NCBI GenBank assembly: GCA_934129895.1
Contig: CAKOWY010000004.1
Location: 1 to 64,000, forward strand
Direction: 5' to 3'
DNA: 64,000 bases
From: an uncultured Clostridia bacterium
Lineage (GTDB): Bacteria; Bacillota; Clostridia; TANB77; CAG-508
Positions 25,390-36,091 of this stretch are shown here, piece by piece (the first letter of the stretch is position 1; each line of letters begins with the position of its first letter). A program made the position numbers and the translations under genes. The notes below the pieces were generated by a model, which was given only the letters and a program-made list of their open reading frames with translations, was not told the origin of the DNA and searched no databases.

Positions 25390-25869
25390 CTATTTTTGTT
25401 CACTTTGTACATATTCTAGTGTTCCAGGAATCATTCTATCTATAAATACAATGCCCTCTAAATGATCAAGTTCATGTGCTACTGCTTGTGCTAATAAGTC
25501 TTTGGCTTTTAATGTGAATTTTTTTCCATCTCTATCTAATGCTTCAACAGTTACTTCTTTTGGTCTTATAACTTTTGCATACTGATTTGGGAAACTTAAA
25601 CATCCTTCTTCAACTTCATGTTCACCTTTTTCTTGAGTTATAACAGGATTTATAAAAACTCTTGGTCCTTCGCCATCTTCTATATCTATAACTACTACTC
25701 TTTTTAATACACCAACTTGAACTGCTGATAAACCAACTCCGTTATATTTGTACATAGTTTCTATCATATCATCTATTAATGTTTGTATTTTCTCATCTAT
25801 TACTTCAACATTTTTAGATTTTTTTCTTAATATTTCATCATGTTCTAGTCTCATTGTTCTTATTGCCAC
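25390..25869 (-). CDS. def: Peptide deformylase
   Basis: The 159-residue metalloenzyme has its three motifs: GVGLSAVQ (about 44-51), EGCLS (Cys90) and HELDH (His132, Glu133, His136). It removes the N-formyl group added through Fmt. It lies about 100 bases after priA. The usual def-fmt pairing is broken, since fmt is at 5395. Confidence 0.96.
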   Translation of the reverse strand: MAIRTMRLEHDEILRKKSKNVEVIDEKIQTLIDDMIETMYKYNGVGLSAVQVGVLKRVVVIDIEDGEGPRVFINPVITQEKGEHEVEEGCLSFPNQYAKVIRPKEVTVEALDRDGKKFTLKAKDLLAQAVAHELDHLEGIVFIDRMIPGTLEYVQSEQK

Positions 25870-25967
25870 TTCTTTAATTCCCCTTTCGCTTCTACTATTA
25901 CGTAAATATCTTATATCAATTTTATATTTTTGTCAATTGATTTTAAAAATTTAGTCAAATATTGCGA

Positions 25968-28199
25968 TTACATCATACTGTTAGGATTTACATCAATTGA
26001 TATTCTTGTTTTGTTATAGTTTTGAGCATATATTTCTCTTAAACATTCATTAAATATTATGTTTTCTCTTTCAGCTATATTGCCTTTTACAATAATTCTC
26101 CATCTAAAATGATTCTGAATTTTATCAACTGGTGATGGAACTGGTCTAAAAATAGCAAAGCTTTCATTTAAATTTTTCTTCAAATATTCATATACTTTTT
26201 CTGAAACAATTTTTATTTCATTTTCATCCAAACTATTAAAACTTATTAATATAATATCACAAAAAGGAGGATATTTTAATTGCTCTCTTAATGCAATTTC
26301 CGTATTATAAAATAATTTATAATCTTGTTTTTGAGCACATATTATACTGTAATTTTCAGGATTATATGTTTGAATTATAACATTTCCTTCATTATTTTCT
26401 CTTCCTGCTCTTCCTGCAACTTGAGTTAAAATTTGAAATGTTCTTTCATTTGCCCTGTAATCATCAATATTTAAACTACTATCTGCTGCAATAACTCCAA
26501 CTAATGTTACATTTGGAAAATGATGGCCTTTAACAACCATTTGAGTTCCTATTAGTATATCTATATTTTCACTTTTAAATTTGTTTAGTATTTCTTCTGT
26601 TGAGTTCTTTTTACTAACTGTATCTATATCCATTCTAATTGTTTTTGCATTAGGAAAAATTTTGTTTATTTCCTGTTCAAGTTTTTGAGTGCCTGTTCCA
26701 AAATATCTTATTTTTGTACTATGACATTCTGGACAAATTGTTAAAATATTTTCTTCATATCCACAGTAGTGACATTTTAATTTGTTTTCCATTTTATGAT
26801 ATGTTAAACTTATATTACAATTTTTACACTTTGCAACATAACCACATTCTCTACACATTATAAATGTAGAAAAACCTCTTCTATTTAAAAACAGTATTGT
26901 CTGCTTTTTTTCTTTTAAATTTTTTTCAATAGCATTATGCAAATCATAACTTAACATTGATCGATTTCCATTTGCTAATTCCATTTTTAAATCTACTACT
27001 TTTATACTTGGTAAACTAGAGTTATTAGCTCTTTTAGTTAATTCCAATAATGAAATTTTTTGTATTTGTGTTTTATAATATGTTGTCAAGTCTGGAGTAG
27101 CACTACCTAATACTAATGGACATTTATTTTCTTTTGCTATTTTATTGGCAATCTCTTTTGCATCATATTTAGGAATAGATTCTGATTTATATGATGTATC
27201 ATGTTCTTCATCAATAATAATTATTCCAATATTTTCTATAGGTGCAAATATTGCTGATCTAGCTCCTATTATTATTTTGGCCTTTCCTTGTTTGATTCTA
27301 TTCCATTCATCATATCTTTCCCCAATTGATAACTTACTATGCAAAATTGCAATATCTTCTTTATTAAATCTACTAATGAAACGATCTATCATTTGTGGAG
27401 TTAATGATATTTCTGGTACTAATACAATTGCATTTTTTCCTATTTTTAATACTTTATTTATTAATTGCAAATAAATTTCAGTTTTTCCAGAACCTGTTAC
27501 CCCATATATCAAATATCTTTCATACTTATTTTCTTCAATTTTATTTGATATTTTTTCAAACGCATTTTGCTGTTCCTCTGTTAATATTAAATTTTCTGTT
27601 TTTTCTATATTTTTGTTAATTAAAGGATTTCTTTCAACCTTTTTTTCTATAATCTCTACATATCCATTTTTTTCTAATGTTTTTACTATTGCTCTTGTTC
27701 CACTTGTATAGGCTTCAATTTCTGCAACTGTTGATCCTTCATTATCTTTTAAAAATTGTAAAACCTTTTTTTGTTTTTCAGATTTTATTTTTCCAATATC
27801 TATATCAAAATTAATCTCATCATTGTCTTTTTTTAAATAAACTACATTTATTGTTTTATCTTGTACTTTTGTATTTCCTATTTTTCCTTTGGTTCCTGGT
27901 GTTAGCATCTGCTTTATACAGTCAGAAACATTACAAAAATATCTTTTAGCCATCCATTTTGCCAATTCAATTTGTCTTTGAGTTAAATTATGTTTAACTT
28001 CAACAATGTCTTTTGTTTCATAGGTTGTATTTTCTTTTATTCCAACAACATAGCCTTCTATTAATGACTTTGAATTTCCAAATTGTACAAGTACAGTACT
28101 TCCTATCATTATTAATTCTTCCATTTGCTTTGGAATATTATAATCAAAAGTTCTATTTAATTTTTTTGCTGATCTATTTATTATTATTTCTGCTACCAT
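25968..28199 (-). CDS. priA: Primosomal helicase PriA
   Basis: It has an N-terminal DNA-binding domain, a superfamily 2 helicase core with GVTGSGKTEIYL and IIIDEEHDTSYK, and the zinc-binding insert of paired cysteines (CRECGY, CKNC, CHYCG, CPEC). PriA restarts stalled replication forks. I start at the ATG at 28197-28199 (743 aa), preceded by AAGGAG; the longer frame has no binding site. Confidence 0.95.
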   Translation of the reverse strand: MVAEIIINRSAKKLNRTFDYNIPKQMEELIMIGSTVLVQFGNSKSLIEGYVVGIKENTTYETKDIVEVKHNLTQRQIELAKWMAKRYFCNVSDCIKQMLTPGTKGKIGNTKVQDKTINVVYLKKDNDEINFDIDIGKIKSEKQKKVLQFLKDNEGSTVAEIEAYTSGTRAIVKTLEKNGYVEIIEKKVERNPLINKNIEKTENLILTEEQQNAFEKISNKIEENKYERYLIYGVTGSGKTEIYLQLINKVLKIGKNAIVLVPEISLTPQMIDRFISRFNKEDIAILHSKLSIGERYDEWNRIKQGKAKIIIGARSAIFAPIENIGIIIIDEEHDTSYKSESIPKYDAKEIANKIAKENKCPLVLGSATPDLTTYYKTQIQKISLLELTKRANNSSLPSIKVVDLKMELANGNRSMLSYDLHNAIEKNLKEKKQTILFLNRRGFSTFIMCRECGYVAKCKNCNISLTYHKMENKLKCHYCGYEENILTICPECHSTKIRYFGTGTQKLEQEINKIFPNAKTIRMDIDTVSKKNSTEEILNKFKSENIDILIGTQMVVKGHHFPNVTLVGVIAADSSLNIDDYRANERTFQILTQVAGRAGRENNEGNVIIQTYNPENYSIICAQKQDYKLFYNTEIALREQLKYPPFCDIILISFNSLDENEIKIVSEKVYEYLKKNLNESFAIFRPVPSPVDKIQNHFRWRIIVKGNIAERENIIFNECLREIYAQNYNKTRISIDVNPNSMM

Positions 28200-28238
28200 T
28201 TTTTCTCCTTCATTACATAGATATTTTACTCTAAACAC

Positions 28239-28264
28239 AAAAAAATAGCAAGATTATCTTGCTA
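28239..28264 (-). terminator. Terminator of the metG/deacetylase transcript
   Basis: TAGCAAGAT (28246-28254) pairs with ATCTTGCTA (28256-28264), followed by a T-run on the minus strand (28245-28239). It overlaps the deacetylase stop codon and separates that transcript from priA. Confidence 0.85.
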
Positions 28265-29170
28265 CTTTATTATACTATAAAAATTATCAAATTCAAATCC
28301 TTGATTTCTAAAATAAGAAATTATTGTTGGTAAAGCTTCTGCTGTAGCCTTTTTTCCACCAGCATCATGCATAAGAACAACAACACTATTATGCTTTGGA
28401 ACTGTTTTATCTAATTCTGCTATAAATTCTTCAGTCGTTTTGGCACCTGCAGCATCTGAAGTTAAAGCATTCCAATCAATATGTGCTATATTATTTTCAT
28501 CAAGTAAAGTTGCCGCTTCTTTCTTTATATCTGCATATTTTCCTCCCCAATATCCTCCTGGAAATCTAAATAAATGCGGATTATAATCTGCCATTCCTAT
28601 TGCATTTCTAATTGCTGCTATACAATTATTATATTCATCTAAAACACTTTGTGGAGAAGCATATATTTGTGAATAAACATGTGAATATCCATGACTTGCC
28701 AAATAATGTCCTTCATCAAATTCTCTCTTTACTAATTCCGGATTAAGTTCTACTCTACCTCCAAGTAAAAAGAATGTAGCTTTTATATTTTCAGCTTTCA
28801 AAGTATCTAATACAATTGGTGTTACATTTGAAGATGGTCCATCATCAAATGTCAAAAAAACTCTTTTTGTTTCTGATTTATATATATTAGCTATATTATT
28901 TTTACCTTCTTCTGTAAGTTGAGGTGATTTCTTTCTTAATTCTTCTTGTTCTTTAAGTTCTTGTTCTTTTGCTAATCTTTCTCGTTCTTCTGCCTCATTT
29001 TCAACATTTTGAACTTGTTCCAAATAAGATAAATATATTTTTTTTGAACGTCTATTATCAACTATTTCTGTTCCTGTAATTATTAATATAACACATATTA
29101 GCAAAATACAAACTATAAAAATTAAGTTTTTCCTATTATTATATGTTCTTCTTATTGATATCAAATCCAT
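28262..29170 (-). CDS. NodB-type polysaccharide deacetylase, membrane anchored
   Basis: A short N-terminus and one membrane helix are followed by a charged coiled-coil segment (Glu/Lys/Arg-rich, about residues 35-80) and a NodB domain. The domain has TFDDGPSSNVTP, the metal-binding His pair in SHGYSH, RFPGGYWGG and the LMHD motif. It probably deacetylates cell-wall glycan (PgdA/PdaA-like). I use the inner ATG at 29168-29170, with AAGGTGGAG before it. It follows metG. Confidence 0.88.
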   Translation of the reverse strand: MDLISIRRTYNNRKNLIFIVCILLICVILIITGTEIVDNRRSKKIYLSYLEQVQNVENEAEERERLAKEQELKEQEELRKKSPQLTEEGKNNIANIYKSETKRVFLTFDDGPSSNVTPIVLDTLKAENIKATFFLLGGRVELNPELVKREFDEGHYLASHGYSHVYSQIYASPQSVLDEYNNCIAAIRNAIGMADYNPHLFRFPGGYWGGKYADIKKEAATLLDENNIAHIDWNALTSDAAGAKTTEEFIAELDKTVPKHNSVVVLMHDAGGKKATAEALPTIISYFRNQGFEFDNFYSIIK

Positions 29171-29228
29171 TACTCCACCTTTTATTGAATCCAGAGACTT
29201 ATAATTATATATAAGCCCCATTCAGCTT

Positions 29229-30788
29229 CTAATTTCTTAAATATTCTAGTTCTTCTTCAACATTTTTTCTCATAAATATAGGTTCACCTTTTTCTATGAC
29301 TTTTATTCCTTGTAATTTGTCATAATCATATAAACTTTCCCATGTTGTTAAATCCTCTGGCATACCTATTTGTCTTAATATATCTTTTGATGTGTTTTCC
29401 ATAAATGGTAATAAACATATTGCAATTTTTCTTATATTTTCCACTAAATGATACATACTTGATTTTAACTTATCTGTTTCTTCATTTTTAGCTAATTCCC
29501 ATGGACGAGTTTCATCAATATATTTATTTGTTCTTGATATTATTGTCCATAATTCTTGTAAAGCATTTGACATTTGATATTTTTCAATCAATTCTTCTAC
29601 ATCCTTTAATTTATTAGTTGTAAATTCCTCAAATTCTTTATCAACTTCATTTAATGTTCCAACATATTCTGGTACATTACCTTCAAAATATTTATTAACC
29701 ATTGATACTGTTCTATTTACTAAATTTCCCAAGTCATTACATAAATCTGAATTATATCTTTCCACAAAATCTTCTGGAGTATATACACCATCTTGTGAAA
29801 TAGGTACTATTCTTAATATATAATATCTTGTTGCATCTAATCCATATCTGTCTATCAACTTTTCTGGATATACTGTATTTCCTTTTGATTTTGACATTTT
29901 ACCATCTTTCATCATAATCCAATTATGAACAACAAATTTCTTTGGAATTGGTAAATCTAATGCCATTAAGAAAATTGGCCAATATATTAAATGAAATCTT
30001 GCAATATCTTTTCCAACAATTTGAACATCAGCTGGCCAATATTTTTTAAATTGTGAATCATCTTCTTGCATATATCCTAAAGCAGTTAAATAATTTGTTA
30101 ATGCATCTAGCCATACATATATTACATGTTTTGGATCATTTGGTACTTGTATTCCCCAATCAAATGATGTTCTTGTTACACACAAGTCCTCTAGTCCTGG
30201 TTTTATAAAATTATTTATCATTTCAGTTTTTCTGTATGCTGGTTCAACAAAATCAGGATTTTCATCATAAAATTTTAAAAGTTTATCTGCATATTTTTTC
30301 ATATTAAAGAAATATGCTTCTTCTTTTAGCAATTTTACTTCTCTACCACAATCTGGACATTTTCCATCAACTAATTGTGTTTTTGTAAAATATGTTTCAC
30401 AAGGCATGCAATACCAACCTTCATATTCTCCTTTATAAATATCACCTTTTTCTAAAAAATATTCAAATATTTTTTGAACTGCTTTTACATGACGTTCTTC
30501 TGTTGTTCTTATGAAATAATCATATTTTATATCCATTTTCTTCCATAAGTCTTTTGCCATTTTTGCCATTTCATCAACATGTTCTTGTGGTGTTTTTCCA
30601 GCCTTTTCAGCAACAGCTTGAATTTTTTGACCATGTTCATCAGTTCCTGTTAGCATAAATACATCATAACCTCTTAATTGTTTATATCTCTTTATTGTAT
30701 CTGCTAATACTTCTGTATATGCTGTTCCTATATGAAATTTTCCACTTGGATAGTATATTGGTGTTGTTAAGTAAAATTTTTCTTTCAT
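29229..30788 (-). CDS. metG: Methionyl-tRNA synthetase
   Basis: The 519-residue class I synthetase has PIYYPSGKFHIGTAYTE, four-cysteine zinc knuckles (CMPC and CPDC) and KMSKSKGN. It lacks the C-terminal EMAP/Trbp111 dimerisation domain of longer MetRS forms. It starts 17 bases after truB, so it is attached to the end of the translation operon. Confidence 0.95.
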   Translation of the reverse strand: MKEKFYLTTPIYYPSGKFHIGTAYTEVLADTIKRYKQLRGYDVFMLTGTDEHGQKIQAVAEKAGKTPQEHVDEMAKMAKDLWKKMDIKYDYFIRTTEERHVKAVQKIFEYFLEKGDIYKGEYEGWYCMPCETYFTKTQLVDGKCPDCGREVKLLKEEAYFFNMKKYADKLLKFYDENPDFVEPAYRKTEMINNFIKPGLEDLCVTRTSFDWGIQVPNDPKHVIYVWLDALTNYLTALGYMQEDDSQFKKYWPADVQIVGKDIARFHLIYWPIFLMALDLPIPKKFVVHNWIMMKDGKMSKSKGNTVYPEKLIDRYGLDATRYYILRIVPISQDGVYTPEDFVERYNSDLCNDLGNLVNRTVSMVNKYFEGNVPEYVGTLNEVDKEFEEFTTNKLKDVEELIEKYQMSNALQELWTIISRTNKYIDETRPWELAKNEETDKLKSSMYHLVENIRKIAICLLPFMENTSKDILRQIGMPEDLTTWESLYDYDKLQGIKVIEKGEPIFMRKNVEEELEYLRN

Positions 30789-30805
30789 ATTGCATCCTCC
30801 ATTTC

Positions 30806-31660
30806 TTAAATAATTATATCACGTTTTAATAATTCATTTTTTATTGTTCCTATTCCTATAAAATTGCCATTATTATAAATTCTATATATTTCATCTTTTA
30901 AATGATATGTTAATTGTACACCATTCAAAAATAATTTTAATCCTTTTTCAGATAACTCAATATATTCTTTATTTTCAAAAAATTTTTCTATTGTTATTAT
31001 TTTTTGATTGACTTGTTCATCAAGTTGATCAATTGTTATAGAATCTTCTATTTTAAAATCTCCAACTTGAATTCTATTAAGTTCTTTCATATATCCTACT
31101 GTTCCTAATCGTTCAGCAATTTTTTCAGATAGAGTTCTAATATAAGTTCCTTTTGAACATTTTACTCTAAACTCTATTGCTTTATTTTTTAAATCTATTT
31201 TTAACAATTCTAAATTGTATATCTCAATCTGACGAGGTTCTATTTTTACCTTTTCTCCTTTACGAGCATATTCATACAATTTTTTTCCATTTACTTTTAA
31301 TGCTGAGTATATTGGTGGAATTTGTTCTTGCTTTCCTAGTAATCCTTCAAAAACATTTTTTATATTATTTTCATCTAAACATTTATCAGTCACTATCTTA
31401 TTTTCTATTATTTTTCCTTCACAATCACCAGTATCTCTTTTTTCTCCCAATTGTAAAGTTGCCTCATAAATTTTATCATGATTAATTAGATATTTAGAAA
31501 GTTCTGTTCCTTTTCCTATAAGAAGCGGTAAAACTCCGGTTGCATTAGGATCTAATGTTCCAGTATGTCCTATTTTTTCATGTAATATACTTTTTGCTTT
31601 TTTTACCATATCATGAGATGTCTGTCCTTTAGTTTTATTTATAATAATTATTCCATCCAC
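30806..31660 (-). CDS. truB: tRNA pseudouridine-55 synthase
   Basis: The 284-residue protein has the catalytic HTGTLDPNATGVLP motif (Asp37), a KGTYIRTL segment and a small C-terminal PUA-like region. It makes pseudouridine 55 in the T-loop of tRNAs. It lies after nrnA in the conserved nusA-infB-rbfA-nrnA-truB order. Confidence 0.95.
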   Translation of the reverse strand: MDGIIIINKTKGQTSHDMVKKAKSILHEKIGHTGTLDPNATGVLPLLIGKGTELSKYLINHDKIYEATLQLGEKRDTGDCEGKIIENKIVTDKCLDENNIKNVFEGLLGKQEQIPPIYSALKVNGKKLYEYARKGEKVKIEPRQIEIYNLELLKIDLKNKAIEFRVKCSKGTYIRTLSEKIAERLGTVGYMKELNRIQVGDFKIEDSITIDQLDEQVNQKIITIEKFFENKEYIELSEKGLKLFLNGVQLTYHLKDEIYRIYNNGNFIGIGTIKNELLKRDIII

Positions 31661-31673
31661 TATAATTTCCCCA

Positions 31674-32633
31674 CTATTTATTCATTTCTTGTTTAACTGC
31701 ATTTATTGCTTTAATTTTTGCTTGCTCTAGTGTACCTGGAATAAAACATCCTGCTGCTCTAGGATGTCCTCCTCCTCCAAGAAGCAAACATACATCAGAT
31801 ACATTAGCATGATCTTTTGAACGCATTGAAGCTTTAAATCCAGTTATTTCTTCTTTTTCTTTTAGTAGAATTGCAACTTCTACTCCTTCAATATCTCTAA
31901 TAGCTTCAACTAAACCCTCATCGTCTCCCATATCAGTACTTAATTCATTATAATCTTTTAATGTTAAATATGTAATAGCAATTTTTCCTTCTTCTTTAAA
32001 TTCTAATCTATCATATATTAATTTTTCAAGTGCACAATGTGCCTTTGTTTTTACTCTTAATACTTCTTGACAAATATTTGAAACATTTACACCCTTTCTT
32101 AAAAGTTCTGCTGCAAATTCAAATGTTTCTGGAGTTACAGCTGAATATTGAAATCCTCCTGTATCTGTAATAATTCCTGTTAATATACAAGTTCCTAAAT
32201 CTTTATCTACATCTATACCAAAATATTCAAACATACCAATTAAAACTTGACAGCAAGCTGGTGCAACAGGATCAACATAATTCAAATCCGCAAACATTGA
32301 ATTTACAGAATGATGATCAATTTCAATTGTTTTTTTGGCTGTTTCAAAATATTCTTTTCCTCCAACTAATCTTTTTAAATCAGAACAATCAACAGAAATT
32401 GCTAAATCATAATTATCTATTTTTCCTTTTTGTAAAATCTTATCTGCTCCTGGCAAAAACTTAAAAACTTTTGAATATTCTGGAATAACAACATCTGCTT
32501 CTTTTCCTAATTTTGCTACTGCATGCATCACAGAAAGAGAGCTGGCAACAGCATCTCCATCTGGTGATTCATGACATAATACTACTATTGTTTTTGCTTT
32601 TTTTATTTCTTCTAATATATTATCTAATGTCAT
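31674..32633 (-). CDS. nrnA: DHH-family nanoRNase / pAp phosphatase
   Basis: The 319-residue DHH/DHHA1 phosphoesterase has CHESPDGDAVASSL, SVDCSD, the DHH motif in EIDHHSVN and the GGGGHPRAAGC C-terminal signature. NrnA degrades oligoribonucleotides of a few residues and dephosphorylates pAp. It sits 3 bases downstream of rbfA. Confidence 0.93.
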   Translation of the reverse strand: MTLDNILEEIKKAKTIVVLCHESPDGDAVASSLSVMHAVAKLGKEADVVIPEYSKVFKFLPGADKILQKGKIDNYDLAISVDCSDLKRLVGGKEYFETAKKTIEIDHHSVNSMFADLNYVDPVAPACCQVLIGMFEYFGIDVDKDLGTCILTGIITDTGGFQYSAVTPETFEFAAELLRKGVNVSNICQEVLRVKTKAHCALEKLIYDRLEFKEEGKIAITYLTLKDYNELSTDMGDDEGLVEAIRDIEGVEVAILLKEKEEITGFKASMRSKDHANVSDVCLLLGGGGHPRAAGCFIPGTLEQAKIKAINAVKQEMNK

Positions 32634-32636
32634 ATT

Positions 32637-32996
32637 CTAATCCTTCTTTTCATCCTTCTTTATATCATTTAATAATTTATCAATTCTTGCTCCATATTCT
32701 AATGATTCGTCCAATTCAAATACTAATTCTGGAGTATTTCTTAAATTAATTCTTTTTGCAAGCTCTGATCTTAGAAATCCTGCTGATTTTTTTAATCCAG
32801 CTAATGTTTCTTTTTTGTTCTTCGAATTTAAAAGACTTACAGAAACCTTGGCATATTTTAAGTCTGGTGTTACTTTTACTTTTGTTACACTAACCATACC
32901 TGTAATACTTGGTTCTTTTAATTCAAATGTAACTAACTGACTTAACTCTTTTCTAAACTCTTCGTCAATTCTTCCTTGCCTATTGTTATTTTTCAT
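32637..32996 (-). CDS. rbfA: Ribosome-binding factor A
   Basis: The 119-residue KH-fold protein has RIDEEFRKELSQLV at its N-terminus, LKYAKVSVSLL and a C-terminal PELVFELDESLEYGARI. It assists late 30S maturation. It follows infB closely. Confidence 0.94.
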   Translation of the reverse strand: MKNNNRQGRIDEEFRKELSQLVTFELKEPSITGMVSVTKVKVTPDLKYAKVSVSLLNSKNKKETLAGLKKSAGFLRSELAKRINLRNTPELVFELDESLEYGARIDKLLNDIKKDEKKD

Positions 32997-33007
32997 TATT
33001 TTTCCTC

Positions 33008-36000
33008 CTAACGCTTAATTTCTTCTAGAATATAAGCTTCAAGTATATCTCCTTCTTTTATGTCATTAAACTTCTCAATTTGAATACCACATTCAAATCC
33101 TTTTGAAACTTCTTTTGCATCATCCTTAAATCTCTTAAGTGATGCTAATTTTCCTTCATGTATAACAACATTATCACGCAATACTCTTACTCCTGCATTT
33201 CTTTCAAGTTTTCCGTCTAATACATAAGCTCCTCCAATTGTACCGACATTTGAAATTTTAAATGTTTGTCTTATTTCTGCATTTCCAATTACTTTTTCTT
33301 GATATTTTGGAGCTAACATTCCTTTCATTGCTGCTTGAACATCATCTATTGCTTGATAAATAACAGAATATTGTTTTATTTCAACTTCTTCTCTTTCAGC
33401 CATATCTTTTGCTGTTGGCATAGGTCTAACATTAAATGCTATTATTATTGCATTTGATACTTTTGCAAGTGTTACGTCTGTTTCTGTAACTGCTCCTGCT
33501 GCTGCATGTATTACTTTTACTCTAACTTCTTCATTAGACAATTTTTCCATTGATTGTTTTATTGCTTCTACAGAGCCTTGAACATCAGCTTTTACAATTA
33601 AGTTAAGAACTTTCAAGTTTCCTTCTTCCATCTGACTAAATAAATTATCTAATGTTACTTTTGTACTAGCATTAATTGCATTTTCTCTTTCAATACGTTT
33701 TCTCTTTTCAATTAAGTGTTTTGCTGTTTTTTCATCTTTTACTTCATAGAAAGTATCTCCAGCTTGAGGAACTTCTGTTAATCCCATTATTTCAACTGGT
33801 GTAGATGGTCCGGCTTTTTTTACTTTTTTACCTTTTTCATCTGTCATACTTCTTATTCTGCCAATTGATGAACCAACAACAATTGTATCACCTACATCTA
33901 ATGTTCCTCTTTGTACTAGCATTGATGCTATAGCACCTTTATTTTTATCAAGTCTAGCTTCTATAACAACACCTTTTGCTTGTTTATTTGGATTTGCTCT
34001 AAGATTCAATACATCAGCTTCTAGCAATACCATTTCTAATAATTGATCAATATTAGTATGATTTTTTGCTGAAATTGGTACATATATTGTTTCTCCACCC
34101 CATTCTTCTGGAACTAATTCATAAGCCATTAATTCTTGTTTTACTCTATCAATATTTGCATCTGGTAAATCAATTTTATTTATTGCTACAATTATAGGAA
34201 TTCCTGCTGATTTTGCATGGTTTATAGCTTCTACTGTTTGTGGCATTACACCATCATTTGCAGCAACTACTAATATTGCAATATCTGTTATTTGAGCACC
34301 TCTTGCTCTCATTGCTGTAAAAGCTTCATGTCCTGGTGTATCTAGGAATGTAATTTCTCTATCATTAATTTTTACTTTATATGCTCCTATGTGTTGTGTA
34401 ATTCCTCCTGCTTCACCTTCTATAACATTTGTTTTCTTAACAGCATCTAATAAAGATGTTTTTCCATGATCAACATGACCCATTACAACAACAACTGGTG
34501 GTCTAACTTCTAGCTCTTCTTCTTTATCTTCAGAATCATCAAATAATATATCTTCCTCTGTTACAGTTTCTTTTTTATTTACTTTTACACCAAATTCATC
34601 TGCGATTAATGAAGCTGTATCAAAGTCTATTTCATTATTTATTGTAGCCATAACACCATATCCAAGTAATTTAGTAATTACTTCTGCTGTTGTCTTTTTC
34701 AACTCTGCAGCAAAATCTTTTACAGTAATATTTTCTGGAATAGTAATTTCTTCAAGTTTAAAGATTTTTTGTTTATTTCTGTTTTCATCTTCTTTGTTTA
34801 GTTTCTTTTTGCCTTTTTTTCCTCTTTGAGTTGTTAAATCGTAATAATCTAACATTCCTCCATCAGAATCTTCAAACATATTAGATAATCTATCTGTTCT
34901 TTTTAATCCTTTTAATTTATGTTCATTTATTTCTCCATCTTGATTGTTCTTTCTTGTTTTACTATTCTTTTTATTTGTTTTTACTTCATTAAATCTATTA
35001 TTTTCTTTTTGTTTATCTATTGCTTTATTATATTCTCTTGCTGGTTCTTTCTCAATTGTTTCTACAGCCATTATGTCTTTTATATTTTTTTCAATTCCTT
35101 TTTCATCTAATGGTCTTCTTACATTATTATTTCCAAACTTTCCATTTTGACGATTTCTGTTATCAAATCTGTTATTTCCACCATTTTGATTATTGTTTCT
35201 GTTATCAAATCTTGAATTATTTCTATCAAATTGTGGTTTATTACCATTGAAGTTTCTATTATTGTTATTATTTCTGTTTTCAAAATTTCTATTATTATTT
35301 CTATCTCCATTTTTTTCATTATTGAATCTTGGTCTGTCACCAAATTTTCTATTATCTCTATTATCATTTCTATAATTATTATTTCTATTATTATATGGAT
35401 TTTCTTTTTTGAAATCATTTCTATTTTCTTGCTTTGTGTCCACTTTACCTTCTACCTTATTCTCTACCTTATTTTCAATTTTATTTTCTTCTTTAACTAC
35501 TGCCTTTATTTCAACATTATTAGGCTTTTCTTCTACTTTAATTTTTTCTTCTTGAACAATGTTATTATTTGGCGTTTTATCTTTTTTTACTTCTATTTCT
35601 TTATCTTTTATTTTTTCTTCTGTTTTTTTCGCTGTTGGTTCTGCTTTCTTCTCATCCTTCTTTGTACCAAATAATTCATCAAATGTCATTGGTTTTGCTG
35701 GTTTATTTCTATAAACAATATTAAAATCCTTGTTTTTTCTTTCAACAAATCCTACATTACTGTTTGGCTTTCTTTCTATATTCTTTCCGTTCTCTTCATT
35801 TGATTTTTTATTTGCATCATCAACTATAACTTCTCTTCTTATTATTACTGGAGTAGACTCTTTTCCTTTACTTTCCACTTGTTTTTTTCCTTCTTTTTTG
35901 TTATTGTTTTGATTATTTGAACCTCCAGTACTTCTTACTTTGGCTTTTATTCTTTCTGCATCTTCTTCACTAATGGAACTTAAATGGCTCTTTACATCAA

Positions 36001-36091
36001 TATTTAATTTTATAGCAATTTCAACAAGTTCCTTACTAGACATATTTAGTTCTTTTGCTATATCATATATTTTTATTTTACCCAATAACAT
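33008..36091 (-). CDS. infB: Translation initiation factor IF-2
   Basis: The N-terminal IF2N segment (KIYDIAKELNMSSKELVEIA) precedes a long disordered charged region. It includes an Asn/Arg-rich block (roughly residues 220-330) with repeats such as NRNFNGNKPQFDRNN and RFDNRNNN. The GTPase core follows (GHVDHGKTSLLDAV near residue 540, DTPGHEAF, NKIDLP), then the C-terminal tRNA-binding domains. The start is uncertain: ATG at 36098-36100, ATG at 36089-36091, or TTG at 36083-36085. The TTG has the best spacing from GGGGGTG. Confidence 0.95.
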   Translation of the reverse strand: MLLGKIKIYDIAKELNMSSKELVEIAIKLNIDVKSHLSSISEEDAERIKAKVRSTGGSNNQNNNKKEGKKQVESKGKESTPVIIRREVIVDDANKKSNEENGKNIERKPNSNVGFVERKNKDFNIVYRNKPAKPMTFDELFGTKKDEKKAEPTAKKTEEKIKDKEIEVKKDKTPNNNIVQEEKIKVEEKPNNVEIKAVVKEENKIENKVENKVEGKVDTKQENRNDFKKENPYNNRNNNYRNDNRDNRKFGDRPRFNNEKNGDRNNNRNFENRNNNNNRNFNGNKPQFDRNNSRFDNRNNNQNGGNNRFDNRNRQNGKFGNNNVRRPLDEKGIEKNIKDIMAVETIEKEPAREYNKAIDKQKENNRFNEVKTNKKNSKTRKNNQDGEINEHKLKGLKRTDRLSNMFEDSDGGMLDYYDLTTQRGKKGKKKLNKEDENRNKQKIFKLEEITIPENITVKDFAAELKKTTAEVITKLLGYGVMATINNEIDFDTASLIADEFGVKVNKKETVTEEDILFDDSEDKEEELEVRPPVVVVMGHVDHGKTSLLDAVKKTNVIEGEAGGITQHIGAYKVKINDREITFLDTPGHEAFTAMRARGAQITDIAILVVAANDGVMPQTVEAINHAKSAGIPIIVAINKIDLPDANIDRVKQELMAYELVPEEWGGETIYVPISAKNHTNIDQLLEMVLLEADVLNLRANPNKQAKGVVIEARLDKNKGAIASMLVQRGTLDVGDTIVVGSSIGRIRSMTDEKGKKVKKAGPSTPVEIMGLTEVPQAGDTFYEVKDEKTAKHLIEKRKRIERENAINASTKVTLDNLFSQMEEGNLKVLNLIVKADVQGSVEAIKQSMEKLSNEEVRVKVIHAAAGAVTETDVTLAKVSNAIIIAFNVRPMPTAKDMAEREEVEIKQYSVIYQAIDDVQAAMKGMLAPKYQEKVIGNAEIRQTFKISNVGTIGGAYVLDGKLERNAGVRVLRDNVVIHEGKLASLKRFKDDAKEVSKGFECGIQIEKFNDIKEGDILEAYILEEIKR

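Noticed and set aside
35020..35674. Plus-strand hydrophobic frames opposite the IF-2 linker
   Set aside because: They are produced by the Asn/Arg-rich coding sequence on the other strand and have no start signals.
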